A DNA stretch of 13,538 nt from JBDLSY01 sp041170585 (GCA_041170585.1 JBEDNN010000063.1:1-13538); one strand, 5' to 3'; shown: positions 1 through 7,320, counted from the first letter of the stretch. Numbers and translations: made by a program. Notes: generated by a model not told the origin, from the letters alone.

Positions 1-1
1 T

Positions 2-532
2 AATATTAATAATCATACTAATGATAACATTAATAATTATTTATTTATCATTAAGCCTATTAGTAAAGACAGTGTAGATATTAAAAATAATATTGAAAAT
101 AATAATGAAAATAAAAAAAATAATTTTTTTATAGATAATATTGATTATAGTTTATTATATAATATAGCCAATTCCTTAAAATGGATAATAAAAAAACAAG
201 ATAATAAATGTAAACAGGAAAATAATTATTTTGTAATGCCTATACAGTTTAACTTAAATAAAATTATTACAACATTAAAACCAAAAGCTATATGTGTGAT
301 GGGGCAGTCATTGATACATTATTTTGAAAATAATAATCATTATTTATTAAAAAAAATCATAAAAAATGATATAAAACACAGTATAAAAAATAATATAAAC
401 ATACAAGATCCGTTGAATATTTATCATTATAATGACACGCCGCTAATATTTATTAATAGTATTGATGAAATAAGCAATAACTTGATACTAAAAAGTAATA
501 TTTGGCTCATGTTAAATAATTTTTTAAACTAA
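2..532 (+). CDS. Degenerate uracil-DNA glycosylase (family 4)-like protein, 5' end outside the window
   Basis: The frame is open from base 2 to the TAA at 530-532 (176 codons), so the gene enters from the left; the ATG at 236 is internal. Family-4 UDGs are Fe-S enzymes that remove uracil from DNA. The C-terminal framework is visible by eye: YNIANSLKW (like the vYIaNvlKw strand), LKPKAICVMGQSL (like lkPKlIlalGrsA), then IYHYNDTPLIF followed by LKSNIWLMLNNF (like vhrY.g.PlivTyHPa..... K..aW.DL). The His-Pro catalytic motif expected after TPLI is replaced by INSIDEI, the PPxNR segment is not recognisable, and the downstream Fe-S cysteine is not in its usual place. The protein is extremely rich in Asn, Ile and Lys. 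I infer an eroded, probably inactive glycosylase, or a paralogue retained only as a fold. HolD-like psi subunit was considered because of the C-terminal IW motif, but fits less well. Confidence 0.55.
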   Translation, partial: NINNHTNDNINNYLFIIKPISKDSVDIKNNIENNNENKKNNFFIDNIDYSLLYNIANSLKWIIKKQDNKCKQENNYFVMPIQFNLNKIITTLKPKAICVMGQSLIHYFENNNHYLLKKIIKNDIKHSIKNNINIQDPLNIYHYNDTPLIFINSIDEISNNLILKSNIWLMLNNFLN

Positions 533-542
533 AAAAGTTTAA
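524..542. terminator. Weak A+T hairpin between convergent genes
   Basis: TTAAACT (524-530) and AGTTTAA (536-542) form a perfect 7-bp stem around a 5-nt A loop. It overlaps the stop codon of the UDG-like gene and lies 16 bp beyond the stop of lgt on the other strand. It contains only one G-C pair and no clear U-tract follows on either strand, so it would be a poor intrinsic terminator. The position between convergent genes is the main support. Confidence 0.3.
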
Positions 543-557
543 CTATAATAATTAAAA

Positions 558-1418
558 TTATTTATTTACGTATTTATTTATTTTTAGTTTATGTTGAATC
601 ATCAAATAAATACCTAGTATTATCATTGGAATGCTTAAAATTTGCCCCATACTTAAACCAAAACTTAATAATCCTAGATATTGATCGGGTTCGCGTGCAA
701 ATTCAACAATAAATCTGCACAAGCCATACCCTGCAATAAACAAGCCGACAATAGAACCTTGAGGGCGTTGTTTTTTGGCAAATAAAGCGACTATTATAAA
801 TAAAGTAAACCCTTCTAAACTGGCTTGATATAATTGTGATGGATGGCGTGCAACCTGTGCAGAAATATCGCCTGCTTGTGGAAAAACCATAGCCCACCAA
901 GCATCTGTATCTGTTACACGCCCCCACAATTCGCCATTTATAAAGTTACCGATACGCCCAGCAGCCAAACCTAAAGGAATGGCGGGTGCTATAAAATCAC
1001 CTAGTTGTAAAATTGATTTTTGCCGTGATTTTGCCCATATTGTTAAAGCAATTAATACGCCAATAAATCCACCGTGAAAACTCATTCCACCTTGCCATAG
1101 TTTTAATACTTCATTAAAATGTTCAATATAATAACTAAATTTGTAAAAAACAACATAGCCTAAACGGCCACCTAAAATAACACCAACAGCACCGAAAAAT
1201 AGTATATCATCTACATCTTTTTTATTGAAACCTTTTGCCGTATCTGTTTGCCACTTAATTTGTATTCGACAAACAATTAAAAAAGATATGAATGCTATTA
1301 CATACATAAATCCATACCATCTTATAGCCAATGGGCCAATGACCCAGTTAATAATTGGGACTAAAAATGGATCTATTGTTAGTAAATTAGGTGAAAATTG
1401 TGGGTGAATGATTGCCAT
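558..1418 (-). CDS. lgt: Phosphatidylglycerol-prolipoprotein diacylglyceryl transferase
   Basis: Lgt transfers diacylglycerol from phosphatidylglycerol to the lipobox cysteine of prolipoproteins, the first step of lipoprotein maturation in the inner membrane. The 286-aa product is full length and has several hydrophobic segments (about 25-50, 72-92, 117-130, 142-160, 203-214, 221-239, 258-275). Signature motifs are intact: MSFHGGFIGV with the essential His at 115; GRIGNFINGELWGR with Arg155, Asn158 and Glu163; RHPSQLYQA at 191-199; and FAREPDQ with Arg242. The 40-residue spacing from His115 to Arg155 equals that of the E. coli enzyme (H103 to R143). The ATG at 1416-1418 has no Shine-Dalgarno sequence upstream. 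It lies 96 bp downstream of ygfZ on the same strand, so co-transcription is possible. The E. coli lgt-thyA pairing is absent. Confidence 0.97.
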   Translation of the reverse strand: MAIIHPQFSPNLLTIDPFLVPIINWVIGPLAIRWYGFMYVIAFISFLIVCRIQIKWQTDTAKGFNKKDVDDILFFGAVGVILGGRLGYVVFYKFSYYIEHFNEVLKLWQGGMSFHGGFIGVLIALTIWAKSRQKSILQLGDFIAPAIPLGLAAGRIGNFINGELWGRVTDTDAWWAMVFPQAGDISAQVARHPSQLYQASLEGFTLFIIVALFAKKQRPQGSIVGLFIAGYGLCRFIVEFAREPDQYLGLLSFGLSMGQILSIPMIILGIYLMIQHKLKINKYVNK

Positions 1419-1448
1419 AAATGAATATAATTATTTTTTTATAAAGGT

Positions 1449-1463
1449 AGTATAAGTTATACT
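1449..1463. repeat. Perfect odd palindrome upstream of lgt
   Basis: AGTATAA and TTATACT flank a single G, giving 7-bp arms in a 96-bp lgt-ygfZ spacer that is otherwise alternating A/T. On the minus strand the left arm reads TATACT (1449-1454), a 5/6 match to a -10 box about 31 bp before the lgt start. No good -35 box is seen at the right distance. It could be an operator, a -10 element for lgt, or chance in A+T-rich DNA. Confidence 0.3.
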
Positions 1464-1514
1464 GATATATTATATATAATATTATGTATATAATATATAT
1501 TAATATATAATAAA

Positions 1515-2537
1515 TTATTTTGTAATATCAGTAATTGAATAGGGTAAAGGTAGTATGTTTAATTTTGAGATAAACATAGTTTGATTTGACGGTTCTATAG
1601 CAGTATTTAAATCGTTTAATGAAATTGAAATATAAAAGGTACTGCTGGGTTTATTAATAGTATCAGCAATGATATTATTTTTTATATTATCTATATCATT
1701 AATACTTGATGTTGTAAATAGTACCCATACATCAGTAACTGATTGTGATAATAGTATTACTTTTCCAATAGGATTATGTGCTTGTTCAGAGTCAAATATA
1801 TCTATTTGATTATTATTTAATAAGATCTCTAATATTTGCTGTGTAGGTATAGATGCCAGTGTAGCAATAGCAGCACGTTGTTTTAATTTACCTAAGTACT
1901 GACTGCGTGCAATAACTTCTTGTCCTGGGTAACAGCCTTTACGAAAACTAACACCGTTGATTAATTCAAAATTAATACTTTGTGGGACAAATTTTTCAGT
2001 ATTACTGGCATCAATCCAAGCAGTCCCTGTTTGAATATGCGCTAAATTCCAACTACAAAATGAATATTTAAAATCATTTTGATTTGGAATATTAGTTAAT
2101 GCCAACGAATAAGGTGTATAACTATTTTTAGCCAATAGATTGAGTGTAGTATATGAACCTGATTGTTGTACAGTAGTATGGGTTAAATGAGTTGTATCAC
2201 TGTGTGTAATAAACCAGTTAATAGCCAAGGGTTCACTAATCAAAACTTTGGCACGCAATACAAACAATCTTAATTTAGGCAGTACTTTATGGATTAAGTC
2301 TTGCGCGACCAATAACCGAAAACCATTGTCTATTTGCCAAATATAAAAACTGGCTATCATTCGTCCTTTAACATTGCACCATGCTGCGCGTTTTATTTCG
2401 TTGGGTTGCCAATGTAGTACATCTTGTGTTAATTGTCCTTGTAAAAACTGTGTGGCATCAATACCCGTGATTTCAAATGTAGCAATATTTTGTATCGGCA
2501 AGTTTAAAGCATTTGATGGAGTAGTTAAAGTAGTCAT
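1515..2537 (-). CDS. ygfZ: Folate-binding protein YgfZ (GcvT-related)
   Basis: YgfZ is a tetrahydrofolate-binding cytoplasmic protein related to the glycine-cleavage T protein. In E. coli it supports Fe-S enzymes such as the tRNA thiomethylase MiaB. The product has 340 aa from the ATG at 2535-2537. It shows FLQGQLTQDV (31-40), KGRMIASFYIW (58-68), LFVLRAKV (91-98) and the diagnostic K-G-C-Y-P-G-Q-E motif at 200-207 with the conserved Cys202. The C-terminal barrel (about 240-340) is poorly conserved, as usual. The frame stays open up to a TTG at 2603, but that TTG is the first part of a consensus -35 box and the intervening 22 residues match no family sequence, so the internal ATG is preferred. 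There is no Shine-Dalgarno sequence. It is divergent from the initiator tRNA gene and upstream of lgt. Confidence 0.93.
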   Translation of the reverse strand: MTTLTTPSNALNLPIQNIATFEITGIDATQFLQGQLTQDVLHWQPNEIKRAAWCNVKGRMIASFYIWQIDNGFRLLVAQDLIHKVLPKLRLFVLRAKVLISEPLAINWFITHSDTTHLTHTTVQQSGSYTTLNLLAKNSYTPYSLALTNIPNQNDFKYSFCSWNLAHIQTGTAWIDASNTEKFVPQSINFELINGVSFRKGCYPGQEVIARSQYLGKLKQRAAIATLASIPTQQILEILLNNNQIDIFDSEQAHNPIGKVILLSQSVTDVWVLFTTSSINDIDNIKNNIIADTINKPSSTFYISISLNDLNTAIEPSNQTMFISKLNILPLPYSITDITK

Positions 2538-2573
2538 ATTGTATTTTAAATGATGATTTAATTTATTTGCAAT

Positions 2574-2603
2574 ATTAAATGTATATTTAAGCACTGTTGT
2601 CAA
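2574..2603 (-). promoter_or_regulatory. Sigma-70 promoter of ygfZ
   Basis: On the minus strand a perfect TTGACA (2598-2603) is followed after 18 bp by TTTAAT (2574-2579), a 5/6 match to TATAAT. Transcription would begin near 2567, leaving about 30 nt before the ATG at 2537. This supports the shorter ygfZ start. Confidence 0.65.
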
Positions 2604-2611
2604 AAGTAGTC

Positions 2612-2617
2612 TATAAT
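2612..2617 (+). promoter_or_regulatory. -10 box of the initiator tRNA gene
   Basis: A perfect TATAAT lies 12 bp before the tRNA 5' end, placing transcription start only a few bases upstream of mature position 1. No good -35 hexamer is present at 16-19 bp (the area reads TTTAAGCAC). The region where one would lie overlaps the -35 box of the divergent ygfZ promoter. Confidence 0.5.
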
Positions 2618-2629
2618 CTAATTATCAGA

Positions 2630-2706
<77 letters not shown>

Positions 2707-2712
2707 AATTTT

Positions 2713-2739
2713 TACTTTTTTGTACAAACTAAAAAAGTA
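2713..2739 (+). terminator. Possible terminator after tRNA-fMet
   Basis: TACTTTTTT (2713-2721) and AAAAAAGTA (2731-2739) form a perfect 9-bp stem around a 9-nt loop, starting 7 nt after the tRNA CCA. The stem has a single G-C pair and no long T-tract follows, though the ascending arm itself contains six T. This is weak but well placed to end the tRNA transcript. Confidence 0.35.
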
Positions 2740-2932
2740 GTTGTTTAAGTCAAAAATGTTTTACTAAAAAAACAATAAAACAACACAACAGCAAGACTAT
2801 AAAACTACAATAAAAAACTTAGACAGATTAAATAATCATCTATTTTAGTAGCTCAGCAATTCAGTAACTTACACTATTTAATACCTAGTTATTAAAAAAA
2901 TTAATGGCTTGGTTCTATTGGATCAACTATTT

Positions 2933-3457
2933 GTGGATAAAAAGCACATACAATGTATATTAGAATCTGCACTGCTAACAACGCAAGTGCCTTTAACTAT
3001 TAATCATCTAAAGCAGTTGTTTGATGGTCAATTAAATAACGCTTCTATTGAAGCCTATTTAGTTGATTTACAAGAAGTCTATCAGCACCGTTCTATTGAG
3101 TTAGTTGAGGTTTCTACAGGTTGGCGATTTCAAACACAGACAAAATATCAGCCCTATTTAGATAAAATAAATAGGGAAGTATCCCCTAAATATTCTCGGG
3201 CAGTGTTAGAGACTTTGACAATTATTGCATATAAGCAACCTGTAACACGCGGTGATATTGAAGCTATACGTGGCGTTAGTGTAGCGACTGAAATCATCAA
3301 AAAATTAGAAGATCGTGGTTGGATTGAAGTGATAGGCCATCGTGATGTCTTAGGTAAACCCGCTTTGTTAGCGACTACCAAAAAATTTTTAGATGATTTA
3401 AGTTTAAAAAATTTAAACGAATTACCACCCTTAAGTACATCAAAAAATCCAGAGTGA
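2933..3457 (+). CDS. scpB: Segregation and condensation protein B
   Basis: ScpB is the winged-helix subunit that joins ScpA and SMC (or MksB-like) proteins to condense and segregate the chromosome. The family fold is clear from ILESALLTTQVPLTINHLKQLF through STGWRFQTQ, PKYSRAVLETLTIIAYKQPVTRGDIEAIRGV and LEDRGWIEVIGHRDVLGKPALLATTKKFLDDL, covering both winged-helix domains. The start is uncertain. The frame opens after a TAA at 2879-2881 and offers TTG at 2909, TTG at 2918 or GTG at 2933. I prefer GTG because TTGGAT sits about 10 nt upstream, and the resulting MDKKHIQCILESALL matches the usual family N-terminus (174 aa). The ATG at 2904 is in another frame. There is no scpA next to it; in Burkholderiales scpA usually lies elsewhere and scpB precedes rluB, as here. 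Confidence 0.92.
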   Translation: MDKKHIQCILESALLTTQVPLTINHLKQLFDGQLNNASIEAYLVDLQEVYQHRSIELVEVSTGWRFQTQTKYQPYLDKINREVSPKYSRAVLETLTIIAYKQPVTRGDIEAIRGVSVATEIIKKLEDRGWIEVIGHRDVLGKPALLATTKKFLDDLSLKNLNELPPLSTSKNPE

Positions 3458-3623
3458 ACGCTTAACGTACTTAATACTGCTTCAAAATAAACTTGACTGA
3501 AAAATATTTAGTTTCAAGTAAAGATGCTTTGTAGTTGGACTACTTAAATAAATAAAATAAATTAAACGCTAAAACCAAACGATAAAATCAGTATAAACAT
3601 TTTTTATAAATTAACAAAAAATT

Positions 3624-5660
3624 ATGACTAATATTAGTAATATTCCAGATGTCACATCAAATTTAGCCGCTGTTATTGACGATACAATAGCATTAAAAAA
3701 AGTACGAAAACCGCGTGTGTCCGCAGTAAAAAATATTGAAAATGTCCCAATACCTATAAAAACTGTATCAAAAAATCCACGAAAATCGACACCTAGACCT
3801 ATTTCAACTTTACCCGCAACGCTAGATGGTGTTGTTTTAACCCATTTACAGATTCAACCAAATAGTGTGCAGATACCTGCTAAATCTGTACATAGTAATA
3901 CAAATAATAATAACGATAACGATAATGATAATCATATTAATAATGATGAATTATCAAATAAAAATAGTAATTTTTTGAATCAAAATTTAACGCCTGTTAA
4001 TAATACAATTAATACAATTAATACAATTAATACAATTAATACAATTGTTGAATCAGATATTGCTATAAACGAAGACAATACAGATTTTATACTGTCTACG
4101 ATTGATAGTAACGATTCGGACGGACTTGATACGGTAGAACGTTTACCATTTGATTCTGTATTAATGCCTAAATTACAAAAAGTATTGGCTGATGCAGGGG
4201 TTGGTTCACGACGGAGCATGGAGTCTTTGATTGATTCTGGAAGCGTCAAGGTTAATGGTGAATCGGCATATACAGGACAAAGGGTGTTGTCTACAGACGT
4301 TATCCAAATTAATGGCAAAATTGTACAGCGTAAACATACCAATAAGCCGCCTCGCGTGATTTTGTATCACAAGCCTGCTGGAGAGATTGTTAGTCATTCA
4401 GATCCTGATGGGCGTACCAGTGTGTTTGAAAAAATGCCTCGCTTACGCAATGGTAAGTGGTTGTCTGTGGGACGTTTAGATTACAACACCGAAGGTTTAT
4501 TAATTGTGTGTAATTCGGGGGATTTAACCAACCGTATGATGCATCCTCGTTTTGGTTTAGAACGAGAGTACGCAGTACGTATTTTGGGTGATTTATCTGA
4601 TGAATTACAAACAAACTTGCGTACAGGTGTTCAGTTAGAAGATGGTGTGGCTAAATTCTTAGAACTATCAGATTTAGGTGGCGAGGGTGCTAATAAATGG
4701 TACAAAGTTGTTTTAACAGAAGGTAAAAACCGTGAAGTACGCCGTTTATTTGAGGCTGTAGGTGTCGTAGTTAGCCGATTAATTCGTACACGTTTTGGCC
4801 CTGTTTATCTACCAAGCCGTTTAAAGCGTGGTCAATTACAAGAGTTAGACGATGCTACTTCAGCACAACTAATGGTCACGTTAGGCGTTTGGAAAGACCC
4901 TGATGCGATATCTACTGGTGAATTAGTAAATAATGTATCCCGTCATAAACCTAAAGGCCGTCGCAATCAACGTATTGAAACTCAAAGGTTACAATCGGGA
5001 CAAACGCCTAGTGTCAATACAGGGCGTGGAGGAGAGCGGCGTAATCGTGGCAATAAAATTACTCAAACACGTTTACAGCCTAGCTATCCTAGTCAAGCAC
5101 CTAGTTATGGTATGAGCAATACTACGCAAAACAATCAAGCAGGATTTTTGGAAGGCGATCGCCAGCCTGCTAGTTATGGAGGTGCGTTGTATACGCCAGA
5201 GTCGGGTGCTGCTGGTCATGTGGATTTATTAGCCCATAGCTGGGCATCACCTGCTAAAGTCTCAACAAACAGGCCGCGTCGCACTGAAAATCGAACGGGG
5301 CAAGTAAATACACGCCGTGCTTCAACAGCCCGTAAGCCTGACCCTATGCAAACATCAGCTAATTCTTTATCGTCTCGCACAGGACAACGTACAAACCCTA
5401 ATGGTACGAAGCCAAGTACACGTACGCTTAGAAGTAGAAAGCCTATGTTGTCGGCAAATGATTCCATCTTAGGGGGAATGACGGAAAATGCATCTGTTCG
5501 TAAATCACGTACCGCTAAATTTGATAGAATGACAGGTGAAGGCAGCAGCCGTATAGGCCGTTTGACAGGTCAATCTCTTACTAAACGCCCCAGTGTTCCA
5601 GCACCCGTTGTGACTATACTTAAAAAGCGTAAATTAATATCGGAAGAATCGCAAGAATAA
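3624..5660 (+). CDS. rluB: 23S rRNA pseudouridine synthase B (RluB-type) with long low-complexity extensions
   Basis: This is an RsuA/RluB-family enzyme that isomerises a uridine in 23S rRNA (U2605 in E. coli). Residues about 181-240 form the S4 RNA-binding domain (LQKVLADAGVGSRRSMESLI). Residues 241-425 form the catalytic domain, with GRLDYNTEGLL at 283-293 containing the nucleophile Asp286, followed by LEREYAVRI and GKNREVRRLFEAVG. Around it are a basic then Asn-rich N-terminal extension (1-175) containing five Thr-Ile-Asn repeats, and a 250-residue Arg/Ser/Gly/Asn-rich tail (430-678). At 678 aa it is more than twice the E. coli length (about 290). RluB proteins of Burkholderiales also carry basic, disordered tails, so the layout suits that group. 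The ATG has no Shine-Dalgarno sequence. It lies 166 bp after scpB, so either an operon or its own promoter is possible. Confidence 0.93.
   Translation: MTNISNIPDVTSNLAAVIDDTIALKKVRKPRVSAVKNIENVPIPIKTVSKNPRKSTPRPISTLPATLDGVVLTHLQIQPNSVQIPAKSVHSNTNNNNDNDNDNHINNDELSNKNSNFLNQNLTPVNNTINTINTINTINTIVESDIAINEDNTDFILSTIDSNDSDGLDTVERLPFDSVLMPKLQKVLADAGVGSRRSMESLIDSGSVKVNGESAYTGQRVLSTDVIQINGKIVQRKHTNKPPRVILYHKPAGEIVSHSDPDGRTSVFEKMPRLRNGKWLSVGRLDYNTEGLLIVCNSGDLTNRMMHPRFGLEREYAVRILGDLSDELQTNLRTGVQLEDGVAKFLELSDLGGEGANKWYKVVLTEGKNREVRRLFEAVGVVVSRLIRTRFGPVYLPSRLKRGQLQELDDATSAQLMVTLGVWKDPDAISTGELVNNVSRHKPKGRRNQRIETQRLQSGQTPSVNTGRGGERRNRGNKITQTRLQPSYPSQAPSYGMSNTTQNNQAGFLEGDRQPASYGGALYTPESGAAGHVDLLAHSWASPAKVSTNRPRRTENRTGQVNTRRASTARKPDPMQTSANSLSSRTGQRTNPNGTKPSTRTLRSRKPMLSANDSILGGMTENASVRKSRTAKFDRMTGEGSSRIGRLTGQSLTKRPSVPAPVVTILKKRKLISEESQE
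4002..4046 (+). repeat. In-frame microsatellite, 5 copies of AATACAATT
   Basis: Five perfect, head-to-tail copies of the 9-mer lie inside rluB and encode alternating Asn-Thr-Ile in the disordered N-terminal extension (residues 127-141). The unit is a multiple of three, so copy-number slippage would lengthen or shorten the protein without a frameshift. It is preceded by an Asn/Asp-rich stretch of AAT and GAT codons (about 3895-3985). Confidence 0.9.
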
Positions 5661-5675
5661 ATTGCTTTTTAAAAT

Positions 5676-5696
5676 ATTAAATATTAAATATTAAAA
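5676..5696 (+). repeat. Three ATTAAAT-type heptamers after rluB
   Basis: ATTAAAT, ATTAAAT and ATTAAAA follow head to tail, 15 bp after the rluB stop. The same heptamer makes up the larger array before dnaQ (9944-10006). Confidence 0.6.
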
Positions 5697-5712
5697 ACGT
5701 TAAATATAATTA

Positions 5713-5767
5713 ATTAAAAATACAACTGTAACGTGTTAAAAATATATTAAAAATACAACTGTAACGT
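5713..5767 (+). repeat. Direct repeat, 22-bp unit with 33-bp period, upstream of lysA
   Basis: Two identical 22-bp units lie at 5713-5734 and 5746-5767. Each begins ATTAAAAATACAAC and ends TGTAACGT, and they are separated by 11 bp. The second copy ends 33 bp before the lysA ATG and runs into TATAAA (5767-5772), a possible -10 box. The 33-bp period is close to three helical turns, so both units would face the same side of DNA. This suggests a paired regulator site or a simple tandem duplication; the sequence alone does not decide. Confidence 0.75.
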
Positions 5768-5800
5768 ATAAAATTTTTATAAATTGCGTAAAAATAGTAA

Positions 5801-7096
5801 ATGATAAAACTACCCCCACACTTTTCACGAATTGACACAATTTTATATTGTGAAGGCGTTAATTTGGCATCAATTGCCAAACAACACGGTACACCTACTT
5901 ACGTATACAGTGCTACCGCTATTACCGAAGCCTATCAAGTGTACGCTGCTGCTTTGCAAGGACGCAAAGCAAGAATCCACTACGCATTAAAAGCCAATAG
6001 TAACCTTAGCGTATTACAGTTGTTACACCGTTTAGGGGCAGGATTTGACATTGTATCGGCAGGAGAGTTAGAGGCAGTTTTAGCCATTGGTGCAAAAGGG
6101 ACTGACGTTGTATTTAGCGGTGTGGGCAAGTCAATATTTGAAATGCAAACGGCTTTAAACGCTGACGTCAGTTGTTTTAATATTGAAAGTATTCCTGAAT
6201 TAGACCGCTTAAATACAGTTGCAAGCAGTATGAATAAAATTGCAACAATTAGTATACGGGTTAATCCTGATGTAGATCCAAAAACCCATCCTTATATTTC
6301 TACGGGTTTAAAAGAAAATAAATTTGGTGTGGCTAAAGAGGCCGCACTTGATTTATATCGGTATGCCAGTAATTTGTCTCATATTAATATCGCGGGTATT
6401 GATTGTCATATTGGTTCACAAATTACGACTGTCGCCCCTTATTTAGATGCTTTAGATCGGTTATTAGATGTGGTTGAATCTATTGAAGCTACTGGCATTA
6501 CTATTCGTCATTTAGATTTGGGCGGAGGCATTGGTATTGACTATGCCTTAGACGGTACAGTTAATGTTCCTTGTGTAGGTGAGTTTATTCGTGCTTTGTT
6601 GCTTAAGCTTGATAAGCGTTCACACGGGCATCGTACTTTAATGTTTGAGCCTGGACGTAGCCTTGTCGGCAATGCTGGGGTACTTTTAACGACGGTAGAA
6701 TATTTAAAACCAACCCCTTATAAAAACTATGCGATTGTTGATGCGGGTATGAATGATTTAATGCGGCCTTCTTTATACCAGGCTTATCACGCTACTGTTG
6801 AAGTGATACACACGGCACCCGCTACTGATCAGTTGCTTGTTTATGATGTTGTAGGACCAGTCTGTGAAAGTGGCTGTTGGCTTGGTAAAGACCGTGTATT
6901 GAATATTACTCAAGGCGATGTAGTTGCGCTGTTATCAGCGGGTGCTTATGCTATGAGTATGGCGTCAAATTACAATATTCGCCCACGCGGAGCAGAAATA
7001 CTAGTCAATGGGTATGAAAATCAATTAATACGTCCGCGTGAAACGGTTATTGATATGTTGGCTAGTCAGCGTAGTTTACTAATTAAACCGTTATAA
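5801..7096 (+). CDS. lysA: Diaminopimelate decarboxylase
   Basis: LysA removes CO2 from meso-diaminopimelate to give L-lysine, the last step of the DAP pathway, using pyridoxal phosphate. The 431-aa product is full length. The N-terminal alanine-racemase-like barrel carries YALKANSN with the PLP lysine at Lys64, GFDIVSAGEL at 81-90, HIGSQI at 203-208, the phosphate-binding LDLGGGIG at 238-245 and EPGRSLVGNAG at 283-293. The C-terminal domain carries GPVCESGCWLGKDR with catalytic Cys355-Glu356 and AYAMSMASNYN with Tyr383. Together these separate it from ornithine or arginine decarboxylases. The ATG is chosen as the only sensible start; no Shine-Dalgarno sequence precedes it. The repeats at 5713-5767 lie just upstream. 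No neighbouring gene belongs to lysine synthesis (lppL, dapF and cyaY are absent). Confidence 0.97.
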   Translation: MIKLPPHFSRIDTILYCEGVNLASIAKQHGTPTYVYSATAITEAYQVYAAALQGRKARIHYALKANSNLSVLQLLHRLGAGFDIVSAGELEAVLAIGAKGTDVVFSGVGKSIFEMQTALNADVSCFNIESIPELDRLNTVASSMNKIATISIRVNPDVDPKTHPYISTGLKENKFGVAKEAALDLYRYASNLSHINIAGIDCHIGSQITTVAPYLDALDRLLDVVESIEATGITIRHLDLGGGIGIDYALDGTVNVPCVGEFIRALLLKLDKRSHGHRTLMFEPGRSLVGNAGVLLTTVEYLKPTPYKNYAIVDAGMNDLMRPSLYQAYHATVEVIHTAPATDQLLVYDVVGPVCESGCWLGKDRVLNITQGDVVALLSAGAYAMSMASNYNIRPRGAEILVNGYENQLIRPRETVIDMLASQRSLLIKPL

Positions 7097-7212
7097 ATAA
7101 GAGGTTGTGTCAATGGATACACACTAATTTTGTAATCGGTGCAATTTAAGTAAAATTAATTAAGACGCTAGGACATTAAGGTGTTAAAACACTGTTAAAC
7201 ATAAAATTAAAC

Positions 7213-7320
7213 GGTATTGCTACTTAAAAATAGTTATTGTGTTTTTTATCTTACGCAAGCTTTATTTTGCTAAGAAAATTTTAGAAATATATACTTTAAC
7301 CATATTAAAGTAGCAATGCC
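7213..7320 (+). mobile_element. MITE-like element, copy 1 (108 bp)
   Basis: The element begins GGTATTGCTACTTAAAA and ends TTAAAGTAGCAATGCC. These form terminal inverted repeats matching at 17 of 21 positions. AATTAAAC occurs immediately on both sides (7205-7212 and 7321-7328), an 8-bp target-site duplication. A second copy in inverse orientation lies at 13429-13537, matching at about 95 of 109 positions by hand alignment. It contains no ORF, so it would be non-autonomous, moved by a transposase encoded elsewhere. Ends starting with GG and an 8-bp duplication occur in several families (IS1, IS6, IS256, IS1595), and I cannot assign the parent. Confidence 0.85.
7267..7295 (+). promoter_or_regulatory. 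Outward promoter within the MITE, facing the EAL gene
   Basis: TTGCTA (7267-7272, 4/6 to the -35 consensus) is followed after exactly 17 bp by TATACT (7290-7295, 5/6 to the -10 consensus). Transcription would start near 7302 and run out of the element into the EAL gene about 118 bp away. The matching position in copy 2 has lost the -10 box, so this would be specific to copy 1. Confidence 0.4.

Noticed and set aside
703..927. 74-aa minus-strand frame inside lgt
   Set aside because: It is an alternative frame of lgt, which has full family motifs in its own frame; no family similarity and no initiation signal.
1464..1512. Alternating TA tract as a regulatory hairpin or origin
   Set aside because: It is low-complexity A/T sequence with many overlapping self-complementary options and no DnaA boxes or supporting context.
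2904..2906. ATG as the start of scpB
   Set aside because: It is in a different reading frame from the conserved ScpB sequence and would hit a frameshift-requiring path.
3980..4342. 120-aa minus-strand frame with an IVL repeat, looking like a membrane segment
   Set aside because: The IVL repeat is only the reverse reading of the rluB AATACAATT microsatellite; the rest is antisense to the S4 domain.
5216..5467. 83-aa minus-strand frame opposite the rluB tail
   Set aside because: Antisense to the Arg-rich tail, which lacks stop codons on the other strand because of its composition; no recognisable motifs.
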